Made by a program: the position numbers and the translations under genes
Assembly (NCBI GenBank): GCA_020025305.1
Contig: JAHHSG010000017.1
Coordinates: 1-52,399, forward strand
Length of the DNA: 52,399 bases
Source: Oscillospiraceae bacterium
Lineage (GTDB): Bacteria > Bacillota > Clostridia > Oscillospirales > Oscillospiraceae
Direction: 5' to 3'
The notes under the pieces: model-generated
What the model saw: the letters and a program-made list of their open reading frames with translations, nothing else
Database searches by the model: none
Told to the model about the DNA's origin: nothing
Part shown: positions 8,486-16,185 of the stretch, one piece after another
How positions within the stretch are numbered: position 1 is the first letter of the stretch
Layout: each line of letters begins with the position of its first letter

Positions 8486-9412
8486 GAAAGAAATGACTTC
8501 TTCTTTCGGTTTTTCGCAGCTCTTAATGTCCGTGACATACAGCACCGGGCCTTCGCCCTCGTAGGCATCGTTATGCTCCACCTTGACTGTGGCGCAAATC
8601 TCCACCCAGGCGCGGTTCTTGAACTGCTCCAGGCCCTCGCCCTTGCATACCAGTGCCAGAAACTGCATATCGTTCTGGCAGCATACCATGGCAAAACGAC
8701 CGGGGCAGTGGACGCCCTTATACTTCTTAGAATGGCACATCACTGCCTTGAAGCGCACCTCCACGCCGCTGTACCGCTCCGGCTTGTCCATCATATCTAC
8801 ATACCAAACGCCATAGTCCTCGTCCGGAACATCCAGATGATTCCCGGTGATCTCGAAGGGCATCATATCATCGGTGGCGTACTCCTCGCTGGTACCGTCG
8901 GTATTCTCCAGATAGATCTCCGCCCGCCGGTTGGCCATACGCAGGTTGCGGCTGCGCAGGAAAGCCCGCAGTTCCTCATTGCAGCGGTTGAAGATGATGA
9001 GGTCAGCGTTCATCACCTTCTCCATCATCAGCTTCCCCATGTTCTTGGCGTACATATCAAACGTGGTGGCATCAATGAAGGCCATGATCTGGTAGAGAAT
9101 CCAGTTGTCAGGCAGTCCCTCCCGATAGAGGGGTTCGATCTGCCACATGCCATTATACTCAATGATGACTTGCTTAGGCTTATACATCTTCTCCAGCTTT
9201 TTGAAGAAGGCTGGCGTCAGATCCTCCTGATTTTCCACCTTGACGGTGAATACGTTGATAAGTGCCTTGGGATCATACTCCTCCTCACCCTCTTCACAGC
9301 AGATGAGCAGTGTCCGATCCTCCATGGCAAAGCCATCCTTGAGGATGCTGTTGATAAAATTGGTTTTGCCGCCGTCCAAAAAGCCGGCCATCAAATATAC
9401 AGGAATATCCAT
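8483..9412 (-). CDS. COG0523/CobW-like GTPase fused to a YcgQ (TIGR03943)-like domain
   Basis: About residues 1-200 resemble a CobW/COG0523 metallochaperone GTPase. The P-loop GFLDGGKT is intact near residue 10. The position equivalent to the neighbour's IEPSG reads IEYNG, and there is no CxCC metal motif. About residues 210-309 (RFAMVCCQNDMQFLALVC, then VEICATVKVE and VLYVTDIKSCEKP) resemble the C-terminal domain of YcgQ/UPF0703 proteins, which in Bacillus lie beside a zinc COG0523 gene. A metal-related role is inferred. Start: GTG at 9418 sits directly on the AAGGAGG, whereas the ATG at 9412 has proper spacing, so 9412 is preferred. It lies 11 bases after the upstream GTPase. Confidence 0.75.
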   Translation of the reverse strand: MDIPVYLMAGFLDGGKTNFINSILKDGFAMEDRTLLICCEEGEEEYDPKALINVFTVKVENQEDLTPAFFKKLEKMYKPKQVIIEYNGMWQIEPLYREGLPDNWILYQIMAFIDATTFDMYAKNMGKLMMEKVMNADLIIFNRCNEELRAFLRSRNLRMANRRAEIYLENTDGTSEEYATDDMMPFEITGNHLDVPDEDYGVWYVDMMDKPERYSGVEVRFKAVMCHSKKYKGVHCPGRFAMVCCQNDMQFLALVCKGEGLEQFKNRAWVEICATVKVEHNDAYEGEGPVLYVTDIKSCEKPKEEVISF

Positions 9413-9423
9413 CTGCACCCTCC

Positions 9424-10554
9424 TTACAGGGCAAAGAGCTTCTTGAGCTCATCCTCATGCAGCTGAGAGCCGATCACGCACAGACGGCCCGTATAGTCCG
9501 CAGGGCCGAAGCGCACCTCGTGCTCCTCCGGCACATAGTCAAAATGAATCCATTTGCCCTCACCGGTAGGCACAATGCCCTTGGCGCGCAGAATAGCGCC
9601 ATATGCGCCGCTGTCCAGCGCCGTGAGGATCTCCTCAATCTGGCTTTGACTATAGATGTGGGGTGTCTCTACGCCCCAGCTGGTGAACACCTCATCGGCA
9701 TGGTGATGATGATGCTCATGCTCATGCTCGTGGTCATGGTCATGGTCATGGCAGCCGCAGGTGCAATGCTCGTCATGGTCGTGGTCATGGTGATGCTCGT
9801 GCTCATGTTCATGGTCGTGATCATGGCAGCCGCAGGTGCAGTGCTCGTCATGGTCGTGATCATGATGCTCGTGTTCGTGTTCGTGCTCGTGATGATGCTC
9901 GTGTTCATGCTCCTCGTGCTCCCGCTGCATCTTCTCCAGCAGTTCGTCGGCCAGAGACACTTTTTCCACAGCGGCCAGCAGCGCCTTGCCGTCCAGCTGA
10001 TCCCAAGGAGTCGTTAAGATAGCAGCATTCGGATTCTTCTCACGCAGCATAGCCACGGCGGCCTCCAGTTTCTCTTGGCTCAGCTTTTGGGTACGGCTGA
10101 GAATAATCGTGCCGGCGGCCTCAATCTGGTTATTATAAAACTCACCAAAGTTCTTCATATAGACCTTCACCTTAGAGGCGTCTGCCACCGTCACAAAGGC
10201 ATTGAGCTTCATGTCCGGCTCCTCGGCCACAGTGTTCTCCACTGCCACGATCACATCGCTGAGCTTGCCAACACCGGAAGGTTCAATGAGGATACGGTCG
10301 GGATGGAACTGCTCATTCACATCCTTCAATGCCTTACCAAAGTCTCCCACCAAAGAGCAGCAGATGCAGCCGGCAGACATCTCACTGATCTGCACACCGC
10401 TGTCCTTCAAAAAGCCACCGTCGATGTTAATCTCGCCGAACTCATTTTCAATGAGCACCAGCTTCTCTCCCTGATAAGCCTCGGCGATCATCTTCTTAAT
10501 GAGGGTGGTCTTTCCGGCTCCCAGGAAACCGGAAATAATATCAATTTTTGTCAT
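9424..10554 (-). CDS. COG0523/CobW family metallochaperone GTPase with long His-rich linker
   Basis: Members deliver or manage Zn, Co or other metals using GTP. The 376-residue protein has P-loop GFLGAGKTT (9-17), the metal motif CICC near residue 63, IEPSG near 90 and a CobW C-terminal domain (about 300-376). Between the domains, about residues 210-290, is a His/Glu/Asp tract carrying two copies of DEHCTCGCHDHDH, offering many metal ligands. It is the first gene of a two-gene operon with the YcgQ-like fusion. Which metal it serves cannot be read from the sequence; zinc is the common case. A GAAGG site precedes the ATG. Confidence 0.9.
   Translation of the reverse strand: MTKIDIISGFLGAGKTTLIKKMIAEAYQGEKLVLIENEFGEINIDGGFLKDSGVQISEMSAGCICCSLVGDFGKALKDVNEQFHPDRILIEPSGVGKLSDVIVAVENTVAEEPDMKLNAFVTVADASKVKVYMKNFGEFYNNQIEAAGTIILSRTQKLSQEKLEAAVAMLREKNPNAAILTTPWDQLDGKALLAAVEKVSLADELLEKMQREHEEHEHEHHHEHEHEHEHHDHDHDEHCTCGCHDHDHEHEHEHHHDHDHDEHCTCGCHDHDHDHEHEHEHHHHHADEVFTSWGVETPHIYSQSQIEEILTALDSGAYGAILRAKGIVPTGEGKWIHFDYVPEEHEVRFGPADYTGRLCVIGSQLHEDELKKLFAL
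9700..9915 (-). repeat. His-rich coding repeat in the COG0523 gene
   Basis: The DNA is a run of CAT/CAC/GAG/GAC triplets and includes two nearly identical blocks of about 70 bases (near 9735-9775 and 9810-9860), each encoding a CTCGC core between His/Asp stretches. The repeat is prone to slippage, so copy number may vary between strains. Confidence 0.8.
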
Positions 10555-10605
10555 GAAGATACCTTCTTTTCTCCTGCGCTTGCAGTAAAATTTTCATACA
10601 CATCT

Positions 10606-10633
10606 ATCATAATCCTTTTTCTTAAAAAAGCAA
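10606..10633 (-). promoter_or_regulatory. Possible promoter of the COG0523 operon
   Basis: On the minus strand TTGCTT (10633-10628) and TATGAT (10611-10606) are spaced by 16 bases, about 50 bases upstream of the first ATG. The match is moderate. The -35 lies in the tail of the adjacent hairpin. Confidence 0.4.
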
Positions 10634-10653
10634 GCAGAAGAACCTGCTTGTTC
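10624..10653 (-). terminator. Hairpin with minus-strand T-run in the divergent gap
   Basis: CAAGCAG/CTGCTTG with a six-base loop is followed on the minus strand by CTTTTTT. It would stop leftward transcription entering the COG0523 operon. No riboswitch aptamer is visible in front of it. Confidence 0.5.
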
Positions 10654-10661
10654 ATGAATTA

Positions 10662-10690
10662 TTGACATATTCTTTTTAAAATGGTATATT
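10662..10690 (+). promoter_or_regulatory. Sigma-A-type promoter of the small membrane protein gene
   Basis: Consensus TTGACA (10662-10667), a 17-base spacer and TATATT (10685-10690), 30 bases upstream of the ATG at 10721. Confidence 0.8.
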
Positions 10691-10720
10691 TTCTACCAAA
10701 TAGGAAAGGTGGTTTCTTTT

Positions 10721-11293
10721 ATGCGCCGTCTATTTTGGGCCTTTTTCTTCATTCTTTTGAACTTTTCCATTACAATCGACTCGTTTTCCGTCCAGATGAT
10801 CCCCACTTTTGTTGGTTTTGGTCTGCTGGTCTCTGCCTCCATGCGCTTAGTGACGGAAAGCCCCCTCTTTGCCCCCATACAGCGGTGGGGCATGGGACTT
10901 TGCCTCTACTACGCCTTTGTCTGGCTGCGTGATCTTTTTCTGCGCACCGACAGTTCCACCCTGGCATACGTCATGACCATTCTGGACGCCGCAGCGCTTC
11001 TTCTCACCCTATATGTGGCATGGCAGATTGTTCGTGCCATTGCCAATGTGGAGATGCGGCGCAACGCAGAGCTGGGCAGCGCACCGCTGTTTGCTGCGTG
11101 GAAGATGATTGTCATCTGCACCCTGCTCTCTTTGCTGATAAGTCCGGTGATCCTTCTCTCTCCCCGCCTGGGAACCATGGCAAGTCTGTGCCTCCTGATC
11201 GGGCAGGCGCTGGCTACGATTTTCTTCCTTGTCCGGCTCTGGCAAGTCGGGAAACAATACGAGCAGGTGGTTTCCCTGCAAAATAACCTTTAA
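10721..11293 (+). CDS. Small integral membrane protein of unknown function
   Basis: The 190-residue protein is not one I recognise. It is almost entirely hydrophobic, with about five or six predicted membrane segments: roughly residues 4-22, 26-43, 60-77, 86-108, 125-147 and 152-175. Short basic loops follow, such as RRNAE near residue 112. No catalytic motif or Cys/His cluster is seen. The ATG at 10721 is preferred over an upstream GTG because AGGAAAGGTGG ends eight bases before it. It has its own consensus promoter and lies between the COG0523 operon and the SRP RNA, with no obvious functional link to either. Confidence 0.75.
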   Translation: MRRLFWAFFFILLNFSITIDSFSVQMIPTFVGFGLLVSASMRLVTESPLFAPIQRWGMGLCLYYAFVWLRDLFLRTDSSTLAYVMTILDAAALLLTLYVAWQIVRAIANVEMRRNAELGSAPLFAAWKMIVICTLLSLLISPVILLSPRLGTMASLCLLIGQALATIFFLVRLWQVGKQYEQVVSLQNNL

Positions 11294-11300
11294 TTTACTG

Positions 11301-11329
11301 TTGCCAAGGGCTTCATTTTGTAGTAAAAT
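11301..11329 (+). promoter_or_regulatory. Promoter of the SRP RNA gene
   Basis: TTGCCA (11301-11306), 17 bases, TAAAAT (11324-11329). This places initiation near 11336, just before the 5' strand of the SRP RNA terminal helix. Confidence 0.7.
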
Positions 11330-11336
11330 CATATTA

Positions 11337-11486
11337 TGACTACTCCTCCGCATGCAGCTGCGGAGCCGGTCTCACGCAATGGATACCCACGAATCATGTC
11401 AGGCGGGGAACCGAGCAGCATTAAGAGGGATCATCCATGTGCCGTGAGGGCCCCGACTCCGTGGCTGTATGTGGAGGAGTGTTTTT
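11337..11486 (+). ncRNA. ffs: Signal recognition particle RNA (small bacterial type)
   Basis: The Ffh-binding helix 8 is recognisable: TCAGG, CGG, the GGAA tetraloop, CCG, AGCAGC. Flanking strands pair as a long hairpin: ATGGAT with ATCCAT, CTCACG with CGTGAG, and the end ACTCCTCC with GGAGGAGT. A T-run closes the molecule. The length, about 150 nt, fits the small SRP RNA without a full Alu domain. In many Firmicutes this gene lies just upstream of dnaX, as here. The RNA guides Ffh to nascent membrane and secreted proteins. Ends are estimated from the promoter and T-run. Confidence 0.9.
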
Positions 11487-11518
11487 ATGTCCAAATTTCT
11501 GAAAGGAGACGTGAAGGT

Positions 11519-13453
11519 ATGTATCAGGCCCTGTATCGTAAATGGCGGCCCAAAACTTTTTCCGAAGTGGTAGGCCAGTCCCACATTACCGGCACGCTCC
11601 AGCATCAGGTGGCGGAGGGCCGTACCGCCCACGCCTATCTCTTTACCGGCACCCGGGGCACGGGTAAAACCACCTGTGCCCGTATTCTGGCCAAGGCCAT
11701 CAACTGCCAGCATCCCGTGGACGGTGCCCCCTGCAACGAATGCGATGCCTGCCGCGGAATCGACGACGGCACCCTTCTGGATGTCACGGAGCTGGATGCC
11801 GCCTCCAACAGCGGTGTGGACTATGTCCGTGCGCTGCGTGAAGAGGCGGTGTATACCCCCGCCGTACTCCGCAAGCGGGTTTACATTATCGACGAGGTTC
11901 ATATGTTGACCCGGGAGGCCTTCAATGCCCTTTTGAAAATTCTGGAGGAACCTCCGGCGCATCTGGTGTTCATCTTAGCCACTACGGAGCTGCATAAGGT
12001 TCCCGCCACGATTCTCTCCCGCTGCCAGCGCTTCACTTTCAAGCGGATTATGCCCCGCGACATTGAGTCCCAGCTTTTGAAGGTAGCCGAGGCGGAAGGA
12101 ATTCCACTCACCCACGACGGGGCAGAGATTCTCTCCCGCATGGCCAACGGTGCGCTGCGTGATGCTTTGAGCCTTTTGGATCAGTGCCGTACAGTAGACG
12201 GTGAGGTGGATAGTTCTGCTGTGCTGGATGTACTGGGTCTTGCGGGCAGTGTGCAGACGGTGCAGCTGATGCGCTGCGTGTTGGCGCGCAATACGGGCGA
12301 TGCTTTGGCGCTCTTCGATCAGCTCTACCGCGGCGGCAAGGATATAGCTGCCCTGCTGGGGGAGCTTTTGGATCTCAGCCGTGATCTCACCATGGTGAAA
12401 GCCGCCCCGGACGGTGCTGCGGCGCTGCTCACCGGCATTTATGATAAGAAAACCTTGACGGAGCTGGGCTGCGACCAGTCTATGCACCGTTTCCTCTACC
12501 TCACAAGTACACTGCAAACCTGCTGTGCTGCACTGGCAGACAGCTACCACCCCCGCACAGAGGCGGAATTGTGCCTTTTGCGGCTGTGCGATGAAGCCCT
12601 CAGCGGCGATCCGGATGCCCTGGTGCAGCGAATTGAGCATCTGGAGCAGATCATTCAAAATAGTTCTGTGGCCATGCCTGCCGCCCAACCGGTAAGCTCT
12701 GTTCCGACTCCCCGGGCGGCACGTCCCAACATCTCACCTGCCCCGGTGGAGGATCAGCCGCCCTTCCCGGAGGAACCTCCTCTGCCGGAGGAGCCGCCTC
12801 TGCCCGAAGAACCCTTCGGCCGGGAGCGGGTCTTTGATATTCCGCCGGAAGAAGCTGTGATAAAGAGCGTACCCCAAGCAAGGGCCTCTGCCCCCGTTCG
12901 AGAGGATCGGCACAGCGCTTCCATACCTTCCGGGAAAACAGCGCCTGCACAGGCGGTATCCCTCCCCACACAGGCGGAAACTGCTGCCGCAGACGGTGAC
13001 AGCGCCGCTTGGGTGCGTCTGTTGGATCAGTATAAGGGACGTTTACCGGTGAACCATCGTGTCTTTTTGAACATGGCCGGCGGCTTGCTGAAGGATGACT
13101 GTCTCACCGTATACTGCGATAATGATTTTGTGCGCACCTCGCTGGACCACCCCTCGGTGATCAGCGTATTGCAGGAAGTCACCTCCCAGTACGCAGGGCA
13201 CCCCATTCGGGTGGTGATGACCGTAGGAAAGCGTCCGCAGGACCATACATCTCCCGCACCACGGCGTTCTCCGGCACCGAGGCCCAAGAAGGAGCCGCCA
13301 AGTACGGCCCTCCCCCCCACGGAGACTGCCGCACTGCCGCAGTCTGCCTCGCCGGAATCCACTCCCCCTTGGGAGAGCGCACCGGCATCCCACGATAAAC
13401 TGGACAAAATAATCGACTCAGCCCCCATGCTGGATCATTTTAAAATTAAGTAG
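11519..13453 (+). CDS. dnaX: DNA polymerase III subunit gamma/tau
   Basis: DnaX is the ATPase of the clamp loader at the replication fork. The product is 644 residues from ATG 11519. It has the opening MYQALYRKWRP, Walker A GTRGTGKTT near residue 45, a four-Cys zinc module (CQHP to CNECDAC), Walker B IIDEVHML and the sensor SRCQRF. A Pro/Glu-rich linker with PPLPEEP repeats sits near residues 420-440, and a C-terminal tau domain begins near 490. An upstream in-frame start would run through the SRP RNA and is rejected; GGAGA and GAAGG precede 11519. It lies 12 bases before ybaB, the usual replication/repair order. Confidence 0.95.
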   Translation: MYQALYRKWRPKTFSEVVGQSHITGTLQHQVAEGRTAHAYLFTGTRGTGKTTCARILAKAINCQHPVDGAPCNECDACRGIDDGTLLDVTELDAASNSGVDYVRALREEAVYTPAVLRKRVYIIDEVHMLTREAFNALLKILEEPPAHLVFILATTELHKVPATILSRCQRFTFKRIMPRDIESQLLKVAEAEGIPLTHDGAEILSRMANGALRDALSLLDQCRTVDGEVDSSAVLDVLGLAGSVQTVQLMRCVLARNTGDALALFDQLYRGGKDIAALLGELLDLSRDLTMVKAAPDGAAALLTGIYDKKTLTELGCDQSMHRFLYLTSTLQTCCAALADSYHPRTEAELCLLRLCDEALSGDPDALVQRIEHLEQIIQNSSVAMPAAQPVSSVPTPRAARPNISPAPVEDQPPFPEEPPLPEEPPLPEEPFGRERVFDIPPEEAVIKSVPQARASAPVREDRHSASIPSGKTAPAQAVSLPTQAETAAADGDSAAWVRLLDQYKGRLPVNHRVFLNMAGGLLKDDCLTVYCDNDFVRTSLDHPSVISVLQEVTSQYAGHPIRVVMTVGKRPQDHTSPAPRRSPAPRPKKEPPSTALPPTETAALPQSASPESTPPWESAPASHDKLDKIIDSAPMLDHFKIK

Positions 13454-13465
13454 GAGGACAACACA

Positions 13466-13831
13466 ATGGCAAAAGGATACAGCGCCCGCGGCGGTTTCAG
13501 CGGCGGCAACAATATGATGCGCCAGCAGCAGCAAATGCAGCAGAAGATTTTGAAGATGCAGCAGGATATGGCCAAGGCGCAGGAGGAAGTGGAAAACAGC
13601 AGCTTTAACGCTTCCGTGGGCGGCGGCGTAGTGCAGGCCACCGTTAATGGTAAGAAGGAACTGACCAGCCTTGTCATCAAGCCCGAGGCCGTAGACGCCG
13701 AAGACGTGGAGATGCTGCAGGATCTGGTCATTTCTGCCGTCAATGAGGCGCTTCGTCAGGCAGAGGCCGCCATGGAGAGCTCCATGAACAGTCTGACCGG
13801 CGGGCTGAATATTCCCGGCTTTAATTTTTAA
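13466..13831 (+). CDS. ybaB: YbaB/EbfC family nucleoid-associated protein
   Basis: YbaB/EbfC proteins are small dimeric DNA-binding proteins usually encoded between dnaX and recR. The 121-residue product has a Gly- and Gln-rich start (MRQQQQMQQKILKMQQDM), the typical coiled segment, then GGGVVQATVNGKKELTSLVI and an Asp/Glu-rich helix. GGAGG lies eight bases upstream of the ATG. recR, the common third gene, does not follow here: a strong terminator and an oppositely oriented exchanger gene come next. Confidence 0.95.
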   Translation: MAKGYSARGGFSGGNNMMRQQQQMQQKILKMQQDMAKAQEEVENSSFNASVGGGVVQATVNGKKELTSLVIKPEAVDAEDVEMLQDLVISAVNEALRQAEAAMESSMNSLTGGLNIPGFNF

Positions 13832-13845
13832 TTGAGACGAAACTG

Positions 13846-13898
13846 CACCCCATTTGTTAGACAGTAGGATCTACTGAAAACAAATGGGGTGTTTTTTT
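13846..13898. terminator. Terminator of dnaX-ybaB, possibly bidirectional
   Basis: A 13-bp stem, CACCCCATTTGTT with its complement, encloses a smaller hairpin (CAGTAG/CTACTG) and is followed by seven T on the plus strand. The 173 bases from here to the exchanger stop codon hold no supported gene. Confidence 0.85.
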
Positions 13899-14071
13899 AT
13901 ACCTGGAGAAATAGCAGGCCAGCGATATACAGCAAAGTTTCGGCAGCAGGCGGCGGACACGATACATACGCTCCTTCCTGCCTCCATCATGGCATCCGCT
14001 TCCATGGATTGATCCGTCATCATCCCCGGAGGCAAAAAGGGCCGCTTATCATGACAGCTTGTCCGTGCCTT

Positions 14072-15034
14072 TTACATGGTGAACTGGACGATACAAAAGC
14101 TGATATAGATGACCAGAAGCACAATTCCCTGCCAACGTGATAATTTTTGAGTGGCAATGGCAGGCAAGGTCATCAACGCCATGACAGCAAGCATGACCGG
14201 GATATCTAACACAAAAGAAGCATTGTACCCAAACAATGTGCTGTTGCAAGGCACCTCAAAGGGAGCCAAAGCGACACTGACACCGGAGACCAGCACCAGA
14301 TTGAAGATGTTTGCACCAATTACATTTCCCAAAGACAGCGCACCATGCCCCTTGATCAGAGAGGTGATGGCGGTAACCAGCTCCGGCAGTGAAGTGCCCA
14401 GAGCCACAAAGGTCAGCGCAATCACAGACTCAGGAACACCGACTGCCTTTGCGATCATGATGCCATTATCCACCAGCAGCTTGGCGCCCACAGCGATTAC
14501 AGCTGCGCCCACCACCAGCAGGGTAATATTCTTTCCAAGAGGAGCATCTTCCTGCTCGCCTTCCACAGCGGGAGCTGCCGGGTTCTTAAATGCATCCCGC
14601 ACGGTGATGACCATATAAGTCACAAACAAACCCAGCAGCACCACGCCAATGGTACGGCTGAAGTACCCGGTCATATACGCATTGATCACATAAACCGCTG
14701 CACAAATGAAGAAAAACAGCACCGGCTTTTTGAGCGTCTTAGGGTCTACTTGACCGGGACGAACTGTAATCGTAATGGCAGCAATGAGCGCCGTATTGCA
14801 GATGATAGATCCGATAGCATTTCCGTAGGAAATCTCCCCATGTCCTCCCAGAGCAGAGGTAGCCGAAACCATCACCTCCGGCAGCGTGGTACCGATAGAA
14901 ACAACGGTCGCTCCGATTAACAGCTCCGGCAGATGAAAGCGCTGGGCAATGCCAGTGGCTCCATCCACAAACCAGTCTCCGCCCTTGATGAGCATTACCA
15001 GTCCCACCACAAACAACAACACAGGTACAACCAT
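14072..15034 (-). CDS. Na+/Ca2+ exchanger (CaCA/YrbG) family protein
   Basis: CaCA antiporters exchange Ca2+ or related cations for Na+, K+ or H+ across the membrane. The 320-residue protein has the two inverted alpha repeats with their acidic signatures: GTTLPEVMVSATSALGG near residue 50 and GTSLPELVTAITS near 210. About ten membrane segments and a central hydrophilic loop (PAAPAVEGEQEDAP) are visible. The ATG at 15034 is preferred: AAGGAG lies seven bases before it, whereas the ATG at 15040 is only one base from the same site. The gene follows a long leader with a probable yybP-ykoY riboswitch, so Mn2+ could be the regulatory ion and perhaps the substrate. Confidence 0.9.
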   Translation of the reverse strand: MVVPVLLFVVGLVMLIKGGDWFVDGATGIAQRFHLPELLIGATVVSIGTTLPEVMVSATSALGGHGEISYGNAIGSIICNTALIAAITITVRPGQVDPKTLKKPVLFFFICAAVYVINAYMTGYFSRTIGVVLLGLFVTYMVITVRDAFKNPAAPAVEGEQEDAPLGKNITLLVVGAAVIAVGAKLLVDNGIMIAKAVGVPESVIALTFVALGTSLPELVTAITSLIKGHGALSLGNVIGANIFNLVLVSGVSVALAPFEVPCNSTLFGYNASFVLDIPVMLAVMALMTLPAIATQKLSRWQGIVLLVIYISFCIVQFTM

Positions 15035-15091
15035 AGCCATTCTCCTTCTATCATTTATTGATTCCTATAAACATGTCCGCAAAAAAGAAAT

Positions 15092-15118
15092 AAAAAAACC
15101 TGCGCATATAACGCAGGT
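15092..15118 (-). terminator. Leader terminator in front of the exchanger gene
   Basis: ACCTGCG/CGCAGGT with a seven-base loop is followed by seven T on the minus strand, between the aptamer and the ribosome binding site. Its position fits the expression platform of a transcriptional riboswitch. Confidence 0.85.
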
Positions 15119-15119
15119 C

Positions 15120-15260
15120 ATGCAGATCAAAAGAGAGTCCGACTCACGCAGCACATCTATCATCCACATGAGTCTGGTAAATTAAAGCAAGCCAGATCGC
15201 ACAGCGATCGAACTGTTGACTTGCTACGCAACACTGCGCATACTACTCCCCCACTTATGA
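15120..15260 (-). promoter_or_regulatory. Probable yybP-ykoY (Mn2+) riboswitch aptamer
   Basis: Read on the minus strand, the leader holds the class hallmark GGGGAGTAG (15251-15243). A hairpin (TATGCGC...GCGTA) follows. Then comes a second helix, GCAAG paired with CTTGC, with conserved GTCAACA and TGGC at its inner ends, and a further 8-bp stem (GACTCATG/CGTGAGTC). Known members of this class sense Mn2+ and often control cation transporters. The arrangement with a downstream terminator and an exchanger gene supports the call. A covariance search would settle it. Confidence 0.7.
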
Positions 15261-15282
15261 ACTTTTGATAAACAACGGCTCG

Positions 15283-15311
15283 ATATTACCACATGTTCCC
15301 TTGGTTGTCAA
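15283..15311 (-). promoter_or_regulatory. Sigma-A-type promoter of the exchanger leader
   Basis: On the minus strand TTGACA (15311-15306), 17 bases, TAATAT (15288-15283). Initiation near 15276 gives a leader of about 240 nt before the exchanger ATG. Confidence 0.85.
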
Positions 15312-15391
15312 TATTTTATGTAGACAGCAAGCATTTATACTACCTCGCCTTGTCTTTGGTGTGTTGCATATTTTCGTTCCCAACCCCGCAC

Positions 15392-15443
15392 AAAAATACC
15401 CGGAGCAGGCACCTCGGCGCACCGTCCTGCCCTCCTCCGGGTA
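15392..15443 (-). terminator. Terminator of the oligopeptide ABC operon
   Basis: TACCCGGAG and CTCCGGGTA enclose a GC-rich inner stem and are followed by TTTTT on the minus strand, just downstream of the last ATPase gene. Confidence 0.85.
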
Positions 15444-15453
15444 CAAGTTTTCC

Positions 15454-16185
15454 CTACTGTGCCGCCTCCAAAAGGGCACGGGTATATGGATCTTTGGGGT
15501 GGTCGTACAGTTCCTCCACCCGGCCCTGTTCTACAATGTGTCCGTCCTTCATGACAAGAGCCCGATCGCAGAGCTGATAGACCACATTGAGGTCATGGGA
15601 AATAAAGAGATAGGAAATGCCCAGCTCTTTACGCAGATCCGAAATCAGCTGCAATATCTGGGCCTGAATGGTTACATCCAGTGCCGACACCGCCTCATCG
15701 GCAATGATCAAACCGGGTCGCTGAATCAGCGCCACGCCGATGCTGACCCGCTGTCTCTGTCCGCCGGACAGCTGTCGGGGATAAAGGCCATAGCACTCCT
15801 CGGGAAGCCCCACACGGGCAATGATCTCCCGCACACGGCGCACCCGCTCCTCCCGGTCGTATTTTCCGTAAATACGCAGTGGCTCCTCCAATATCCATCC
15901 CACCGTTCTGCCGGGATTGAGGCTGGAACCGTGATCCTGAAACACCATCTGCGGCCGCTTGGTATAGTGTGTATAGCTGCCTGTATAATCCGGTATCATC
16001 CCCAGCAGCGTCTTGGCCAGTGTACTCTTACCCGAGCCAGATTCTCCCACTACCCCCAAAATCTCGCCGCGGCAGAGGTCAAAGTTCACATCGTAGAGCA
16101 CCTGCACCGAACGCTTGCGGCGCAGGACACCGGAGGCGCGATACCAGACATTCAAGTCCCGCACCTCCAAAACCTTCTCTTCCAT
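15454..16185 (-). CDS. Oligopeptide/dipeptide/nickel ABC transporter ATPase (OppF/DppF type)
   Basis: This is the second ATPase of a peptide- or nickel-type importer, 243 residues. Motifs in order: Walker A GESGSGKST near residue 45, Q-loop QDHGSSLNP, signature LSGGQ, Walker B LIIADEAVSALD and switch His ISHDL. The end KDPYTRALLEAAQ matches the start of the peptide-importer extension, but the long Cys-rich C-terminal region seen in many OppF proteins is absent. The ATG at 16185 is used: it overlaps the stop of the preceding gene (TGATG) and has GGAGG eight bases upstream. It is the last of five genes in the order binding protein, B, C, D, F. Confidence 0.92.
   Translation of the reverse strand: MEEKVLEVRDLNVWYRASGVLRRKRSVQVLYDVNFDLCRGEILGVVGESGSGKSTLAKTLLGMIPDYTGSYTHYTKRPQMVFQDHGSSLNPGRTVGWILEEPLRIYGKYDREERVRRVREIIARVGLPEECYGLYPRQLSGGQRQRVSIGVALIQRPGLIIADEAVSALDVTIQAQILQLISDLRKELGISYLFISHDLNVVYQLCDRALVMKDGHIVEQGRVEELYDHPKDPYTRALLEAAQ

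Noticed and set aside
9669..9908. Antisense Met/Thr-rich frame
   Set aside because: It is a by-product of the CAT/GAC triplet repeats of the COG0523 His-rich linker.
10606..10720. Riboswitch or Zur box before the COG0523 operon
   Set aside because: A hairpin with a T-run is present, but no aptamer pattern and no Zur-type palindrome could be found.
11336..11518. Upstream in-frame extension of dnaX
   Set aside because: This stretch is the SRP RNA; dnaX homologues begin MYQALYRKWRP, and the ribosome binding site lies just before 11519.
13899..14071. Small minus-strand frames of 36 and 50 codons
   Set aside because: One has a GGAAGGAG site before its ATG, but it runs into the terminator stem and its sequence resembles nothing known to me. 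Not enough to call a gene.
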